DNA from: Acidovorax sp. GBBC 1281
Lineage (GTDB): Bacteria > Pseudomonadota > Gammaproteobacteria > Burkholderiales > Burkholderiaceae_C
Reading direction: 5' to 3'
Assembly: GCF_028473645.1 (NCBI RefSeq)
Contig: NZ_CP097269.1
Span: 1,124,001 to 1,188,000, forward strand
Length of the DNA stretch: 64,000 nt
The position numbers and the translations under genes are program-made. The notes below the pieces were generated by a model. It saw only the letters and a list, made by a program, of their open reading frames with translations. It had not been told where the DNA came from and did not search any database. Every line of letters begins with the position of its first letter. Position 1 is the first letter of the stretch. Below, in pieces: positions 37,051 to 46,081 of the stretch.

Positions 37051-37819
37051 CGATTTGACCCGCAAGAAAAACGACAGCGAAGCCCTGCCCGAAGTGAGCG
37101 TCTCCGACGATGGCGAGGTGCGCCACCTGCACCTGGGCACGCCGTGGATCCAGGGCTCCATGCGTGTGGCCGAGCCGTTCGAGCTCGAACTGGAATACGT
37201 GCAGCGCATGATGGCCTGGCTGCTCTTCGTCGAGCCCGCCAGCGTCACCAAGCGCCATGCGATGCAACTGGGCCTGGGGGCCGGCGCCCTCACCAAGTTC
37301 TGCCACAAGAAGCTGCGCATGTGCGCCACCGCCATCGAGCTCAACCCTCAGGTGCTGGCCGTGTGCCGCGCCTGGTTCAAGCTGCCGCCTGACGGCCCCA
37401 AGCTGCGTGTGATCCTGGGCGATGCCGCCGCGGAGATCCGCGACCCGATGTGGCTGGGCACGGTCGATGCCCTGCAGGTGGACCTGTACGACCACGACGC
37501 CGCCGCGCCCGTGCTCGACAGCGCCGCCTTCTATGCCGACTGCCGCGCGTTGCTGTCCGAGGACGGCGCCATGACCGTCAACCTGTTCGGCCGCGCCTCC
37601 AGCTACGAGCGCAGCCTGGGCAAGATGGCCGAGGCCTTCGGCGCCGACGCACTGTGGGCCTTCAAGCCCACGCGCGAAGGCAACACCGTGGTGCTGGCGC
37701 AGCGCACGCCCACGCGGCCCAAGCGCGCCGACCTGCTCGCGCGCGCCGAGGCCGTGCAGGCCCGCTGGGACCTGCCGGCCACCAAGTGGGCGCGCGTTTT
37801 CAAGCCGGTGGCCGCATGA
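37037..37819 (+). CDS. Spermidine/spermine synthase-like methyltransferase-fold protein
   Basis: The 260-residue protein has a Rossmann-like core: QLGLGAGALTKFCHKKL (nucleotide loop), ATAIELNPQVLAVCRAWF and the acidic VDALQVDLYDHDAAAP. It resembles SpeE-family proteins, but the usual aminopropyltransferase motif is not cleanly present, so true spermidine synthesis is uncertain. The start at 37037 overlaps the glycosylase gene; an internal TTG at 37055 could be used instead. Confidence 0.75.
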   Translation: MDWCDDLTRKKNDSEALPEVSVSDDGEVRHLHLGTPWIQGSMRVAEPFELELEYVQRMMAWLLFVEPASVTKRHAMQLGLGAGALTKFCHKKLRMCATAIELNPQVLAVCRAWFKLPPDGPKLRVILGDAAAEIRDPMWLGTVDALQVDLYDHDAAAPVLDSAAFYADCRALLSEDGAMTVNLFGRASSYERSLGKMAEAFGADALWAFKPTREGNTVVLAQRTPTRPKRADLLARAEAVQARWDLPATKWARVFKPVAA

Positions 37820-37912
37820 CGCGGGCCGCTTCGGCCTTCCACCGTGGTGCGTGCTGCTGTAGCCGCCGTACCGCTGCGCTCGCCCTTCCTCTCCTTTGAA
37901 CGAGGCCCGCCC

Positions 37913-39706
37913 ATGAGCACCGCCACCCCCACCGACACCCCGACGAAGCCCCCTGCCTATACCGGGCCGCTGGAGTGGCGCCGGCTGGTGGACTGGCTGC
38001 GGGCCGACGGCGTGATCTCGGCCGAGGAGGCCGCGCGCACCATCGCCCGCTGCTCGCAGGCCGAAAGCCGCCAGCACCCGCTGGTGCGCCTGGCCAACGT
38101 GGCGATGGCCCGCGCGAGCGACGGCCGCCCGCTCGATGCCGAGGCGCTCACGCAGTACCTGGCGCAGCGCAGCGGCCTGGCCTACCTGCGCATCGACCCG
38201 CTGAAGGTGGATGTGGGCCGCGTGGCCGACACCATGAGCGCCAGCTACGCCGAGCGCCACAAGGTGCTGCCCGTGCAGGTCACGCCCAAGGAGGTGGTGA
38301 TCGCCACGGCCGAACCCTTCATCGACGACTGGGTGGCCGAGGTGGAGCGCCAGGCGCGCCGCTCGGTGCGCCGCGTGGTCGCCAACCCGCAGGACATCCA
38401 GCGCTTCACCGCCGAGTTCTTCGCGCTGGCCAAGTCGGTGCGCGCCGCGCAGAAGGCCGGCGGGGCCTCGGCGGGCAGCAGCTTCGAGCAACTGGTGGAA
38501 CTGGGCAAGAGCAACAAGCAGCTCGATGCCAACGACCAGGGCGTGGTCAAGGTGGTGGACTGGCTGTGGCAGTACGCCTTCGACCAGCGCGCGAGCGACA
38601 TCCACCTGGAGCCGCGCCGCGAGCAGGGCGTGATCCGCTTTCGCATCGACGGCGTGCTGCACCCGGTCTACCAGATGCCCATGGGCGTGCTCAACGCGAT
38701 GGTCTCGCGCGTGAAGCTGCTCGGGCGCATGGACGTGGTGGAAAAGCGCCGCCCGCAGGACGGCCGCATCAAGACCCGCAACCCGCGCGGCGACGAGGTG
38801 GAAATGCGCCTGTCCACGCTGCCCACGGCCTTCGGCGAGAAGATGGTGATGCGCATCTTCGACCCCGACAACGCCGTCAAGGACCTGGACGCGCTGGGCT
38901 TCGCGCAGCACGACGCCACGCGCTGGGAGGCGCTGGTCAAGCGCCCGCACGGCATCATCCTGGTGACGGGGCCCACGGGCTCGGGCAAGACCACCACGCT
39001 GTACTCCACGCTCAAGCGCGTGGCGACCGAGGAGGTCAACGTGAGCACGGTGGAAGACCCGATCGAAATGATCGAGCCCAGCTTCAACCAGACCCAGGTG
39101 CAGCCGCAGCTCGATTTCAACTTCGCCGAAGGCCTGCGCGCGCTGATGCGGCAGGACCCGGACATCATCATGGTGGGCGAGATCCGCGACCTCGCCACCG
39201 CCGACATGGCCGTGCAGGCCGCGCTCACCGGCCACCTCGTGTTCAGCACGCTGCACACCAACGATGCGCCCAGCGCCGTCACGCGGCTCATGGAGCTGGG
39301 CGTGCCGCCCTACCTCATCAACGCCACGCTGCTGGGCATCCTGGCGCAGCGGCTGGTGCGCACGCTGTGCAAGCAGTGCAAGCAAAAGGACGAGGCGGCC
39401 TCGGCCGAGGCGCTGGCCGTCGTGGTCAAGCCGTGGAAGCTCAACGGCGGCTACCAGCCCTACAAGCCCGTGGGCTGCGTGGACTGCCGCATGACGGGCT
39501 TCCATGGCCGCATGGGCCTGTACGAGCTGCTCACCGTGAGCGAGGCGCTCAAGGACCGCATCAACCAGGCGCCCTCCATCGACGTGCTGCGCCGCCAGGC
39601 CGTGCAGGACGGCATGCGCCCGCTGCGCCTGGCCGGCGCGCTGCGCGTGGCCGAAGGCATCACCACGCTGGAAGAAGTGATCGCGGCCACGCCGCCGATG
39701 GAGTAG
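37913..39706 (+). CDS. GspE/PilB-type secretion or pilus assembly ATPase (orphan)
   Basis: The 597-residue protein has an N-terminal GspE/PilB N1-like domain (about 20-180) and the ATPase core with Walker A GPTGSGKTTTLYS, Asp box STVEDPIE, Walker B RQDPDIIMVGEIRD and His box HLVFSTLHTND. A zinc-type motif (CKQCKQ ... CVDCRM) completes it. These hexameric motors drive type II secretion or type IV pilus extension. No pilin, PilC or Gsp gene lies nearby, so its partners must be elsewhere. The Met start is 7 nt after a GAGG-like SD. Confidence 0.9.
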   Translation: MSTATPTDTPTKPPAYTGPLEWRRLVDWLRADGVISAEEAARTIARCSQAESRQHPLVRLANVAMARASDGRPLDAEALTQYLAQRSGLAYLRIDPLKVDVGRVADTMSASYAERHKVLPVQVTPKEVVIATAEPFIDDWVAEVERQARRSVRRVVANPQDIQRFTAEFFALAKSVRAAQKAGGASAGSSFEQLVELGKSNKQLDANDQGVVKVVDWLWQYAFDQRASDIHLEPRREQGVIRFRIDGVLHPVYQMPMGVLNAMVSRVKLLGRMDVVEKRRPQDGRIKTRNPRGDEVEMRLSTLPTAFGEKMVMRIFDPDNAVKDLDALGFAQHDATRWEALVKRPHGIILVTGPTGSGKTTTLYSTLKRVATEEVNVSTVEDPIEMIEPSFNQTQVQPQLDFNFAEGLRALMRQDPDIIMVGEIRDLATADMAVQAALTGHLVFSTLHTNDAPSAVTRLMELGVPPYLINATLLGILAQRLVRTLCKQCKQKDEAASAEALAVVVKPWKLNGGYQPYKPVGCVDCRMTGFHGRMGLYELLTVSEALKDRINQAPSIDVLRRQAVQDGMRPLRLAGALRVAEGITTLEEVIAATPPME

Positions 39707-39936
39707 ACCGCGCCGCCGGGCGCGCCCCCCGGGGGCCGGCTGCGCGCGCGTTGTCCGAGCTGTGCCGGGCCCTTCATCCACCGCCTGCGGACGCTCTGCA
39801 GTAGCGCGCCGGCGCGGCTTTTTCCGAGGCGCCACCCTGCGGTTTTCCCTAGGCGCTGGATAGGTGGAATCCACATCGATCCCGAGTGGACCGGACTGCA
39901 CAATCGCCCGTCAAGTTCTTGTAAGGAGACGTTTTC

Positions 39937-40425
39937 GTGAAAATCAAGAGCCAGAAAGATTTCTTTTCGGGCCTCATGTTCATGGGTGTGGGCGTGGCCT
40001 TCGCGGTCGGTGCCTCCAACTACAACATCGGCAACGGCGCCCGCATGGGCCCCGGCTACTTCCCCCTGATTCTCGGCATCATCCTCGCCATCCTCGGCGT
40101 GGCGATCACGTTCTACGCCACGGTGGTGGAGAGCGTGGATGGCGACAAGATCGGCAAGTGGGCGTGGAAGCAGCTGTTCTTCATCCTGGCCTCGAACTTC
40201 GCGTTCGGCGTGCTGCTGGCGGGCTTGCCCTCGTTCGGCGTGCCGGCCATGGGCCTGATCGTCGCGATCTACGCGCTGGTGTTCATCGCCAGCTTGGCCG
40301 GCGACACCTTCAGTGCCAAGGAGGTGTTCATCCTCGCCACGGTCCTGGCGGTGGGCAGCTACGTGGCTTTCGTGTGGGCGCTGAAGCTGCAGTTCCCTGT
40401 GTGGCCCAGTTTCATTTCGGGTTGA
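39937..40425 (+). CDS. tctB: TctB-like small permease of a tripartite tricarboxylate transporter
   Basis: The 162-residue protein has four TM helices. MGPGYFPLILGIILAILGVAI is the diagnostic TctB segment. The start is GTG at 39937 behind TAAGGAG. It pairs with TctA (next gene, 18 nt downstream). These systems import citrate or related carboxylates with a periplasmic binding protein (TctC) that is not encoded nearby. Confidence 0.9.
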   Translation: MKIKSQKDFFSGLMFMGVGVAFAVGASNYNIGNGARMGPGYFPLILGIILAILGVAITFYATVVESVDGDKIGKWAWKQLFFILASNFAFGVLLAGLPSFGVPAMGLIVAIYALVFIASLAGDTFSAKEVFILATVLAVGSYVAFVWALKLQFPVWPSFISG

Positions 40426-40443
40426 GCAGGAGCATCGAAAACC

Positions 40444-41955
40444 ATGGAATTGTTTGACAACCTGGCGACCGGCTTCGGCGTCGCCTTCACGTTTCAGAAC
40501 CTCATCTACTGCTTCATCGGCTGCCTGCTGGGCACGCTGATCGGCGTGCTGCCGGGCATCGGGCCCGTGGCCACCATCGCCATGCTGCTGCCCGCCACGT
40601 ATGCGCTGCCCCCGGTGGCCGCGCTGATCATGCTGGCCGGCATCTACTACGGCGCGCAATACGGCGGATCGACCACCGCCATCCTGGTGAACCTGCCGGG
40701 CGAATCGTCCTCGGTGGTGACCGTGATCGACGGCTACCAGATGGCGCGCAAGGGCCGGGCGGGTCCCGCGCTGGCGGCCGCCGGCCTGGGCTCGTTCTTC
40801 GCCGGCTGCGTGGGCACGCTGATCCTGGCCGCCTTCGCGCCACCGCTGACCGAAGTCGCCTTCAAGTTCGGCCCCGCCGAATACTTCTCGCTGATGGTGC
40901 TGGGCCTGATCGGCGCCGTGGTGCTGGCCTCGGGCTCGCTGCTCAAGGCGGTCGCCATGATCGTGCTGGGCCTGCTGCTGGGCCTGGTGGGCACCGACGT
41001 GAACTCGGGCGTCGCCCGCTACAGCTTCGATATCCCTGAACTGACCGACGGCATCAACTTCGTCGTGATCGCCATGGGCGTGTTCGGCTACGGCGAAATC
41101 ATCGCCAACCTGTCCAAGCCCGAAGACGACCGCGAGGTGTTCACCGCCAAGGTGCACGGCCTCCTGCCGACCAAGGAAGACTTCAAGCGCATGATCCCCG
41201 CCGTGCTGCGCGGCACGGCCCTCGGCTCGGCCCTGGGCATCCTGCCCGGCGGCGGCGCGCTGCTGGCGGCCTTCGCGGCCTACACCATCGAAAAGAAGAC
41301 CAAGCTGCAACCCGGCGAAGTTCCTTTCGGCAAGGGCAACATCCGCGGTGTGGCGGCCCCCGAGTCGGCCAACAACGCCGGCGCGCAGACCTCCTTCATC
41401 CCGCTGCTGACGCTGGGCATTCCGCCCAACGCCGTGATGGCGCTGATGGTGGGTGCCATGACGATCCACAACATCCAGCCTGGCCCCCAGGTGATGACGA
41501 GCAACCCCGAACTCTTCTGGGGCCTGATCGCCTCGATGTGGCTCGGCAACGCGATGCTGATCATCCTGAACCTGCCGCTGATCGGCCTGTGGATCAAGCT
41601 GCTGACCGTGCCTTACCGCTGGCTGTTCCCCTCCATCGTGCTGTTCTGCGCGGTGGGCGTGTACGGCACGAACAACAACACGTTCGACGTGTGGCTGGTC
41701 GGTATCTTCGGCTTCATCGGCTACCTGTTCCACAAGCTGGGCACCGAACCCGCGCCGCTGCTGCTCGGGTTCATCCTGGGCCCGATGATGGAAGAAAACC
41801 TGCGCCGCGCCCTGCTGCTGTCGCGCGGCGACTGGAGCGTGTTCGTCACGCGCCCCATCTCCGCCGGCCTGCTGGCTGCCGCCGTGCTGCTGCTCATCAT
41901 CGTGCTGCTGCCAGCCGTGAAGAACAAGCGCGAGGAAGCCTTCGTCGAGGACTGA
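40444..41955 (+). CDS. tctA: TctA-type large permease of a tripartite tricarboxylate transporter
   Basis: The 503-residue protein has about 11-12 TM helices. It has both family signatures: GTLIGVLPGIGPVATIAMLLP near the N-terminus and the repeat GSALGILPGGGALLAAFAAY in the middle, plus SANNAGAQTSFIPLLTLGIP. It is the main translocation subunit. The gene ends in a strong terminator at 41985-42016. Confidence 0.95.
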   Translation: MELFDNLATGFGVAFTFQNLIYCFIGCLLGTLIGVLPGIGPVATIAMLLPATYALPPVAALIMLAGIYYGAQYGGSTTAILVNLPGESSSVVTVIDGYQMARKGRAGPALAAAGLGSFFAGCVGTLILAAFAPPLTEVAFKFGPAEYFSLMVLGLIGAVVLASGSLLKAVAMIVLGLLLGLVGTDVNSGVARYSFDIPELTDGINFVVIAMGVFGYGEIIANLSKPEDDREVFTAKVHGLLPTKEDFKRMIPAVLRGTALGSALGILPGGGALLAAFAAYTIEKKTKLQPGEVPFGKGNIRGVAAPESANNAGAQTSFIPLLTLGIPPNAVMALMVGAMTIHNIQPGPQVMTSNPELFWGLIASMWLGNAMLIILNLPLIGLWIKLLTVPYRWLFPSIVLFCAVGVYGTNNNTFDVWLVGIFGFIGYLFHKLGTEPAPLLLGFILGPMMEENLRRALLLSRGDWSVFVTRPISAGLLAAAVLLLIIVLLPAVKNKREEAFVED

Positions 41956-41984
41956 CGTCCCGGCTGGGTACCCTTTCACGATTG

Positions 41985-42016
41985 AGAAAAACGGCACCTT
42001 CGGGTGCCGTTTTTCT
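41985..42016 (+). terminator. Rho-independent terminator after tctBA
   Basis: A perfect 14-bp stem (AGAAAAACGGCACC paired with its complement) closes on a TTCG tetraloop and is followed by T-rich sequence. It starts 30 nt after the tctA stop. Because the stem is flanked by an A tract on one side and a T tract on the other, it may work in both directions and also end the minus-strand gene unit at 42049. Confidence 0.93.
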
Positions 42017-42048
42017 TTGGGGGGCCTGTCGGGAGGAGGGTGCGAGGC

Positions 42049-42435
42049 TCAGGGCATGATTTCGGCATCGGTCAGCGGTGGACAGTCAGCGCACTCCGGC
42101 GGAATGTTCTCGAACACCACGTCGCGCCCTACACGCACCTTGTTCATGGGCGGGTTGAGGTACCAATACAACTGGCCGTTGATCCAGAGGTCCACTACAT
42201 CGCTGGTGCCCAACAGTGTTCTCGGCTCGACGCGATAAAGACGAATCACGTGGGGATAACGCATGTCCATGTGCGTTAAACGTTGAAGCCAGGAAGCTTC
42301 GTAGTAGTCCAACCGGTACACACGGCGGGGGCTGTAGTGACTTCGATCGTAGGTTGGAGTAACGAAGTACCAGCCCCCAACGATCAAGGCAATCGCGAGA
42401 GCAGCCCGTTTTAGAAGAGCCCGATATTTTTTCAT
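42049..42435 (-). CDS. Small membrane-anchored protein, unknown
   Basis: The 128-residue product starts MKKYRALLKRAALAIALIVGGWYFVTPTYD. It has one N-terminal TM helix or signal anchor and a periplasmic domain rich in Tyr and Arg that contains CADCPPL near the C-terminus. No family is recognised. It follows the DUF6402-like gene by 15 nt on the same strand and shares its low GC. A partner or immunity-type role is only a contextual guess. Confidence 0.65.
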   Translation of the reverse strand: MKKYRALLKRAALAIALIVGGWYFVTPTYDRSHYSPRRVYRLDYYEASWLQRLTHMDMRYPHVIRLYRVEPRTLLGTSDVVDLWINGQLYWYLNPPMNKVRVGRDVVFENIPPECADCPPLTDAEIMP

Positions 42436-42450
42436 TCCGCGTACCTCACT

Positions 42451-43344
42451 TCACCACTGGAATTTCAGCGGGAAGGCCAGTCGAACCCTGTGCACATTCG
42501 ACAGCACCATGAAGTCTCCACCTCGATGATTTTTCCGTCGCCATTGGCGAAAATCCTTGTTCTGCACGATGTACTTGTACCCTTGCACAGTGCTGAGAGG
42601 TTCATTCACAACGGCGTCATCAACGGGTATGTTCAGCCGCGTGCTGACACCACACTCCACGCCGCTGAAACCCCAGCAGCCTAATGGCTGGGAGATGAAA
42701 TTGCTGCCGTCGTTGAAGTCATAGGCATCACGCAAATAAAAGCCAAGCTCTTCGATTTCCACTTTGGCTTTGCCCAGTCCCTGGGGGAAAACGGTGCCCG
42801 ATACAGCCACATTCATTTGTGCTTCTCCCATCGCGCCATAGAAGTCGTCCATGGGATCACTCCATCGACCAAACGACAGGTAGTTGACTTGACACGTGTC
42901 CTCCAGGGTTTTGGCCGGCTGCGCGAGATTGCCTAAACGCCAGCACTGGTCCTGGCGCCCTCTGCTTTGGCGATCCACTCGATCTTTCAGTTGGGCAATG
43001 CCTGCAGGGCTTGCCCATTTCGATCGCAAACTGGCCATGGCTGCCTGCACCCGTGCGAAACCTAATGCCCATTCCATCATGACGGTGCTCTCGTCGAGAT
43101 GCGGAGCGGGGAGTTGGCTCAGACGACTGGGGGGTTCACTGAATTTCATTTCCTTTGTCATCTGGTATGCGGCCCCGTTGAACCACCGCTCCATCAACGC
43201 CGCCGCCACCGGCCACCCCAAGCGCGAGCGCATCACCGATGGAATGTCCCGCAACTGGAACAGGCGGGTGGCATATTGCGGCGCATTCTTGCGCCCGAGC
43301 ACGGACCGCAGGGCTTCCTGCGGTGCCTTCAGAAGATCGACCAT
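42451..43344 (-). CDS. DUF6402-like protein
   Basis: The 297-residue protein has the segment FQLRDIPSVMRSRLGWPVAAALMERWFNGAAYQM, which I recall as characteristic of DUF6402. The C-terminal half is beta-rich (VSGTVFPQGLGKAKVEIEELGFYLRDAYDF and CWGFSGVECGVS). No signal peptide is present. The start MVDLLKAPQE is chosen; an in-frame GTG 30 nt upstream (VTEKQIESGS) is a good alternative. GC is well below the window average. Members of this family often sit among secreted-toxin genes, but that link is recalled, not shown here. Confidence 0.7.
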   Translation of the reverse strand: MVDLLKAPQEALRSVLGRKNAPQYATRLFQLRDIPSVMRSRLGWPVAAALMERWFNGAAYQMTKEMKFSEPPSRLSQLPAPHLDESTVMMEWALGFARVQAAMASLRSKWASPAGIAQLKDRVDRQSRGRQDQCWRLGNLAQPAKTLEDTCQVNYLSFGRWSDPMDDFYGAMGEAQMNVAVSGTVFPQGLGKAKVEIEELGFYLRDAYDFNDGSNFISQPLGCWGFSGVECGVSTRLNIPVDDAVVNEPLSTVQGYKYIVQNKDFRQWRRKNHRGGDFMVLSNVHRVRLAFPLKFQW

Positions 43345-43662
43345 TGACCCTGACTCAATTTGTTTTTCAGTCACGCTGAGGCTTGCGTGAACGGGGCGAA
43401 TTATGGCGAAGAAATGGCTTGATCCCCCGGCCGTCGCTGTATGGATTGGTTGCAGGGCGTAACCGTTCAGCAAATGATCGTTGTGCTTCGCGGAGCCATC
43501 CCGCACCGCCCGCAATGCCGCCGCAAGGCACTGCGATTTCGCCGGTATCGCCGATCGCGGGGCGGGCCGCGCACAGGGCCGATGGCTGTGCGGCCACCTG
43601 CATGCGACACTGAATGAATGCGCACCCGGCCAACGCACCGGGCTGCCCAACCCGCCGAATCC

Positions 43663-44661
43663 ATGCAGCAGTCCACACCCCCCGATACCGCGCGTTCCAC
43701 GGCCCCTGCCGTCGAAGCGTCCGCTTCCGTTCCAGTGCAGCCCTCGGGGCCTTTGCCCACGCCGAATGCCGGTGTGGCCGCCGGCATGGCCCTGGCCCTG
43801 GTCGGTGCCATCGCCTTCAGCGGCAAGGCCATCATCGTCAAGCTGGCCTATCGCCACGGCGTGGACGCGGTCACGCTCATCATGTACCGCATGCTGTTCG
43901 CGCTGCCGATCTTCGCGGCCATGGCGTGGTGGGCCAGCCGGGGCAAGGCGCCACTCACGCGCCGCGACTGGGCGGGCGTGGCCTGGCTGGGGTTCACGGG
44001 CTACTACCTGGCGAGCTTTCTCGACTTCGCCGGGCTGGCGTACATCAGCGCCAGCCTGGAGCGGCTGATCCTGTACCTCAACCCCACCCTGGTGGTGGTG
44101 CTGGGCTGGGTGCTGTATCGCCGCAGCATCCGCTGGGGGCAGATGCTGGGCATGGCGATCAGTTACTGCGGTGTGGTGCTGGTGTTCGGGCACGAGGCGG
44201 GCCTGCAGGGCGCGTACGTGGCCTGGGGGGTGCTGCTGGTGTTCCTGTCGGCCGTGAGCTATGCGGTCTACCTGGTGTACAGCGGCGAGATGGTCAAGCG
44301 CATCGGCTCGCTGCGCCTGGTGGGCCTGGCGACCACGGTGGCCTGCGTGTGCTGCCTGCTGCAGTTCGCGGTGCTGCGGCCGCTGGGCGCGGCGGTGGTG
44401 GCGCCCGAGGTGCTGTGGCTGTCGCTGTTGAACGCCACGCTGTGCACGGCGGTGCCGGTGCTGCTGGTGATGATGGCCATCGAGCGAGTGGGCGCGGGCC
44501 TGGCCGCGCAGGCCGGCATGGTGGGGCCGCTGTCCACGATCCTGATGGGGGTGTGGCTGCTGGACGAGCCGTTCACGCTGTGGGTGGCGTCGGGCACGGC
44601 GCTGGTGCTCACGGGCATCTTCGTCTTCACCCGCATGGCGGCGCGCAAGCCCGCGGGCTGA
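43663..44661 (+). CDS. EamA/DMT-family transporter
   Basis: The 332-residue protein has ten TM helices in two EamA repeats (from GMALALVGAIAFSGKAIIVKLAYRHG and from YVAWGVLLVFLSAVSYAVYLVYSG). A Pro/Ser-rich tail precedes the first helix. The start is uncertain: ATG 43618 would add 15 residues, and neither start has a good SD. The family exports amino acids and other metabolites; the substrate is unknown. Confidence 0.85.
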   Translation: MQQSTPPDTARSTAPAVEASASVPVQPSGPLPTPNAGVAAGMALALVGAIAFSGKAIIVKLAYRHGVDAVTLIMYRMLFALPIFAAMAWWASRGKAPLTRRDWAGVAWLGFTGYYLASFLDFAGLAYISASLERLILYLNPTLVVVLGWVLYRRSIRWGQMLGMAISYCGVVLVFGHEAGLQGAYVAWGVLLVFLSAVSYAVYLVYSGEMVKRIGSLRLVGLATTVACVCCLLQFAVLRPLGAAVVAPEVLWLSLLNATLCTAVPVLLVMMAIERVGAGLAAQAGMVGPLSTILMGVWLLDEPFTLWVASGTALVLTGIFVFTRMAARKPAG

Positions 44662-44829
44662 CTCCTTGCCGGGCCGGTGCCTGGCGCCGGGCATTCCCCT
44701 TGCCCGGCGCTGGCGCGCGGCGCTTCGTATCATGGTCCTTCGATCGCTGGCGCACCGGGAGCAGGGCGCGTGCGGCGCCTCTTTTTGTGATTCGCAACGG
44801 GCCGGGCGCGCCGGCCGTGAAAGGAGACT

Positions 44830-45660
44830 ATGGACCTGGGTATTGCCGGTAAATGGGCGTTGGTGTGCGGCGCCAGCAAGGGATTGGGGTATGGCTGCGC
44901 CGAGGCGCTGGTGCGTGAGGGCGTGAACGTGGTGATCAACGCCCGCAACGCCGAGGCGCTGGATCAGGCTGCGGCGCAGTTGCTGGCCGCGGCGGCCAAC
45001 GAGTCGGCCACGCTGGCGCACAAGCACCCGCAGCCGGTCGTGCTGGCCGTGGCGGCGGACATCACCACGCCCGAGGGCCGGGCCGCAGCGCTCTCGGTGG
45101 AGGGCGGGCCCGGGGCGGCGTTCGACATCGTGGTCACCAACGCGGGCGGCCCGCCGCCGGGCGACTTCCGCGACTGGGACCGCGATGCCTGGATCAAGGC
45201 GGTGGATGCCAACATGCTCACGCCGATCGAGCTGATCAAGGCCACGGTGGACGGCATGGCGGCACGGGGCTTCGGGCGCATCGTCAACATCACGTCGAGC
45301 GCGGTGAAGGCGCCCATCGACATCCTGGGCCTGTCCAACGGCGCGCGCAGCGGCCTCACGGGCTTCGTGGCGGGCGCCTCGCGCAGCTCCATTGCGGCGA
45401 AGGGCGTGACGATCAACAACCTGCTGCCGGGCAAGTTCGACACCGATCGCCTGTCGGCCAACATCCAGGCGACCGTCCAGAAGACCGGCAAGAGCGAAGA
45501 CGATGTGCGCCGCGCGCACCAGGCGGCCATTCCGGCCGGCCGCTACGGCACGCCGCAGGAATTCGGTGCGATCTGCGCGTTCCTGTGCAGCGTGCAGGCG
45601 GGCTACCTGACGGGGCAGAACGTGCTGGCCGACGGCGGGGCGTTTCCGGGCACGTTCTGA
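44830..45660 (+). CDS. SDR-family protein lacking the catalytic Tyr/Lys
   Basis: The 276-residue Rossmann protein has the NAD(P) motif CGASKGLGYG, an NAGG motif and a C-terminal GYLTGQNVLADGG, so the fold is a classical SDR. SD GAAAGGAG precedes the ATG. At the active site, where YxxxK is expected after ITSSAVKAP, the sequence is LGLSNGARSG: Tyr is replaced by Ser and Lys by Arg. It would be annotated as a 3-oxoacyl-ACP reductase by similarity, but normal SDR chemistry looks unlikely. An insertion at about residues 52-75 (AAAANESATLAHKHPQP) is also unusual. Confidence 0.85.
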   Translation: MDLGIAGKWALVCGASKGLGYGCAEALVREGVNVVINARNAEALDQAAAQLLAAAANESATLAHKHPQPVVLAVAADITTPEGRAAALSVEGGPGAAFDIVVTNAGGPPPGDFRDWDRDAWIKAVDANMLTPIELIKATVDGMAARGFGRIVNITSSAVKAPIDILGLSNGARSGLTGFVAGASRSSIAAKGVTINNLLPGKFDTDRLSANIQATVQKTGKSEDDVRRAHQAAIPAGRYGTPQEFGAICAFLCSVQAGYLTGQNVLADGGAFPGTF

Positions 45661-45667
45661 CGCGAAG

Positions 45668-45696
45668 AGGGCCGCCTTTGGGGCGGCAGGCCCTTT
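45668..45696. terminator. Hairpin between the convergent SDR and membrane-protein genes
   Basis: A 9-bp GC-rich stem (AGGGCCGCC / GGCAGGCCCT with one bulged A) is followed by TTTAAG. It lies 7 nt after the SDR stop and overlaps the stop codon of the minus-strand gene, so it probably serves both. Confidence 0.6.
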
Positions 45697-46081
45697 AAGT
45701 CCGCAGCCGGGCCCCGGCGGCGGCCGCTTTGCGCCGCCGCCGCTCGCCCAGGCGCATGCCGAGCACCAGGCTGGCGAGGAACAGGGCGAGCGCGAGGTAC
45801 GCCTGCAGGTAGTAGCTCCAGCCCTGTTCGGCATACAGGTAGGGCCCGACGTCGGTGGAGTGGATCTCCAGCAGCAGCCCGGCGAACCACAGCGCGGGCA
45901 CCACGGCCAGCGTCGCGCCCAGCCACCGGCGCCAGGCCATGCTCGCCATGCACACGGCCGAGGCGCCCAGGGCCACGGCCCAGATGTGCCAGAGGGCCGG
46001 CGTCTTGTCGCTGACTTCCGCCAGGGCCAGCCCCGGTGCCAGAGCCAAGGCCAGGAGCGCGGTGGTGCTTCGGGCCTTCAT
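45695..46081 (-). CDS. Membrane protein, candidate immunity partner of the Tlde1-like effector
   Basis: The 128-residue product has a cleavable-looking N-terminus MKARSTTALLALALAPGLALA, then three further hydrophobic segments (LWHIWAVALGASAVCMASMAW; LGATLAVVPALWFAGLLLEIH; YLQAYLALALFLASLVLGM) and an Arg/Lys-rich tail. Its ATG overlaps the stop of the Tlde1-like gene by 4 nt. I recognise no family. Envelope location and coupling to a peptidoglycan-acting effector fit an immunity protein, but this is inference. Confidence 0.65.
   Translation of the reverse strand: MKARSTTALLALALAPGLALAEVSDKTPALWHIWAVALGASAVCMASMAWRRWLGATLAVVPALWFAGLLLEIHSTDVGPYLYAEQGWSYYLQAYLALALFLASLVLGMRLGERRRRKAAAAGARLRT

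Noticed and set aside
35306..39901. Upstream extension of the S1C protease frame over 4.6 kb
   Set aside because: It runs antisense through the TatD, glycosylase, SpeE-like and GspE genes and encodes only composition-driven sequence. The SD and homologous N-terminus place the start at 35305.
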